Positions 15,425 to 16,612 of a DNA stretch of 16,612 bases are shown piece after piece. Position 1 is the first letter of the stretch. Each line of letters opens with the position of its first letter. The notes under the pieces were generated by a model. That model saw nothing but the letters and a program-made list of their open reading frames with translations. It did no database searches and was not told the DNA's origin. The position numbers were made by a program, and so were the translations under genes. The stretch covers positions 1 to 16,612 of the forward strand of contig RXOD01004995.1 of the NCBI GenBank assembly GCA_005223375.1. Reading direction: 5' to 3'. Source of the DNA: Amoebophrya sp. AT5.2 (lineage: Eukaryota > Sar > Dinophyceae > Syndiniales > Amoebophryaceae).

Positions 15425-15857
15425 GCTGAGTTACAAGCGATCACATGATGACAAGCGTTCGCCACTGATGTTCTTGTCATCCCGGTATAAATCTATCTAT
15501 CTATCTATCTACGTTGAATATCAATTTCTGCTGGATCTGCACTTTTTTTTAGACTGCTCGTCCTCACGCACAATCCTGCATCGCTTCGAGCGCATCACAA
15601 TACAGCAGCCATGGACGCATCTGATGCGCCCGTCTGCATCTCTAGCTCATAAATTCTAAGCACACGCGACAGATCATGCAGCGGTGTCGGGGGCACCGTA
15701 GCGGAGAGTGTGCCATTAGGAGCGTGGTCGTGCTGTCGTCGTTACCTGGGCGGCAGGCAATTTTGACTATTTCGCGAGGTGAAAAGTATTTGCTGCCGCG
15801 TTCTCGACAACGACAACAACCGATGCAGTAGATGTTATCTGTGATCGCCGCGGCCTA
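15425..15857 (-). other. Intron I1 (433 bp) with flanking TAGC repeat and terminal inverted repeat
   Basis: It separates E1 (...SCLQTFC) from E2 (YVDPCQCDK...), two segments contiguous in the E6 paralogue. On the + strand TAGC lies at both edges (15423-15426 and 15856-15859), so the exact cut can slide by 4 bases. No sliding position gives GT-AG; the nearest is CT...AG. Just inside the edges GCGATCACA (15437-15445) and TGTGATCGC (15840-15848) form a perfect 9-bp inverted repeat. Removing 433 bp yields ...TTT TGC TAC GTG GAC (F C Y V D), exactly matching the paralogue. The interior holds a tetranucleotide repeat and stops in all frames I followed. Confidence 0.75.
15491..15510. repeat. (ATCT)5 microsatellite in I1
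   Basis: Five perfect ATCT units lie inside intron I1. Simple sequence, no function implied. Confidence 0.9.
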
Positions 15858-16612
15858 GCAAAACGTCTGCAGGCATGAAGGCTGTTGTGCTATGCGTTCT
15901 GCAGTGGTGCAACCGGGGTCGTACGTCGCGACGCCGAAGTTCGCCTGCGGCATATCCCACGCATTGCAGAAGGAGCCAAAGTGGGGCGACAGCTCCATCG
16001 GCCCTCCTCTGTCTTTCAGCGCGTCTGTTCGCTTCTCCATGTCCTTGGTCTGAATGTCCCACTTCAACACGTAGTCGTCGGGAATGGTCAAACCGGGTTC
16101 CTTATACCCGAAGCTCGCTACCGCCGCTATGTCGCTCGTGGAGTGTTTTTTTGGCGGCCCTCCGCTCGCCTCGTCGCCTGGCGCCACTCCGCCAGATGCA
16201 GATGCAGATGCACCCGGAACCTGTGGAACCGCTCCCGCCACAGCATTATCTGCGTGTAGTTCTAGATTACTAGCTTCATCAGGATCAGGCGTGGCACCGA
16301 GGTTGTTGTTGTTCGCCTCGTCCGACTTCTCCAAATAAAGCATCTCGCGAAGTCTCTCCCACGACAGGCAACGACAATCCTGGGCGCCGTGATCTTGTAC
16401 CTGCTGCGCAACCGTGACACCTGTGCCCGGAATGGGGACAGCAATCTGCTGCAGGCTCCCGCCTAGCGGGGATGGTTGTGGAACTTGTTGGGCAGCATAG
16501 TTCGCGTATGCGCCGGTTACATCCTGCTGTTGCGGGAGCGGGGGTTGTTGTGGAACTTGTTGGGCAGCATAGTTCGCGTATGCGCCGGCTGCATCCGGTG
16601 GAGGTGGAACTT
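15858..16612 (-). CDS. Exon E1 (5' end outside window): Pro/Gln-rich repeats, then first half of Cys-rich module, copy 1 in reading order
   Basis: The frame is open from the window edge down to a TAG at 15855-15857, so the exon is partial. It begins with a Pro/Gln-rich stretch containing two copies of GAYANYAAQQVPQ. A linker VQDHGAQDCRCLSWERL follows, closely matching RVQDHGDDDCPCLPWEKL in E6. Then comes the Cys-rich module start: YVLKWDIQ, MELSPHFGSFCNAWDMPQ and SCLQTFC. The same order (YVLVWDVQ, VELSPHFGSFCNTWDMPA, SCHESFC) is found at the E6 3' end, where the frame reads straight on into YVDPCRCDK. Here the matching YVDPCQCDK lies about 430 bp further on, so an intron must separate them. 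The role is unknown. Paired Cys suggest a disulphide-bonded extracellular or lumenal domain. The paralogous match supports the frame strongly. Confidence 0.8.
16475..16588 (-). repeat. Two copies of a 42-bp repeat (period 72 bp) in E1
   Basis: Copies are at 16475-16516 and 16547-16588. They encode GAYANYAAQQVPQ twice, in frame, within the Pro/Gln-rich linker. The near-identity suggests a recent duplication. The array may continue beyond the window edge. Confidence 0.8.

Noticed and set aside
1..16612. Bacterial, phage or CRISPR content
   Set aside because: No operon-like spacing, ribosome-binding sites, spaced direct-repeat arrays or bacterial protein families; gene structure and composition point to a eukaryote.

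Overview
The window looks eukaryotic, and one strand (-) carries nearly all the coding potential. Very long open stretches, rich in Ser/Ala/Pro low-complexity sequence and membrane segments, are interrupted by short non-coding gaps. Several gaps are bounded by short direct repeats instead of clear GT-AG sites. My best guess is an alveolate of the dinoflagellate lineage, possibly a syndinian parasite such as Amoebophrya, where non-canonical, transposon-like introns are known. This is inference from style, not from a marker gene.

Layout, read on the - strand from right (5') to left (3'): exon E1 (window edge 16612 to about 15858), E2 (15424 to about 15220), E3 (about 14277 to 13959), E4 (13792 to about 13440), E5 (about 12950 to about 10722), E6 (about 10574 to 7269) and E7 (6900 to 1024, ending in a stop). 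The gaps are 166 bp to about 1 kb. For five of the six gaps I can find a join that keeps the reading frame. For one of them (E6-E7) the upstream paralogous copy supports the exact join. I therefore read the window as the 3' part of ONE giant gene of about 4,200 codons that continues beyond 16612. Separate tandem genes remain the alternative. Positions 1-1023 are 3' flank without a convincing gene.

The predicted protein is a multi-pass membrane protein built like a four-repeat, voltage-gated-channel-superfamily protein. Groups of about six hydrophobic segments are each followed by a re-entrant pore-like segment and a last helix. Three pore-like segments keep fragments of the potassium-channel pore-helix pattern (a SIPxAF/SLPxAFW motif in repeats II and III, and a W...GD plus LPIAII pattern in repeat IV). 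The selectivity filter itself is replaced in every repeat. A large Cys-rich module (HFGSFCxxWDMP ... FCYVDPCxCD ... CSRC ... YTKC ... MDERC ... CVPKTP ... CP) occurs twice. One copy lies in E1-E3 ahead of repeat I, the other in E6-E7, apparently in the S1-S2 loop of repeat III. So the whole [Pro-rich - Cys-rich - channel repeat] block seems to have been duplicated.

The most notable points are the giant degenerate channel-like protein with substituted filters, the duplicated Cys-rich module, and introns bounded by short direct repeats. One of these introns also has an inverted repeat just inside its ends, as expected for introner or DNA-transposon-derived introns.
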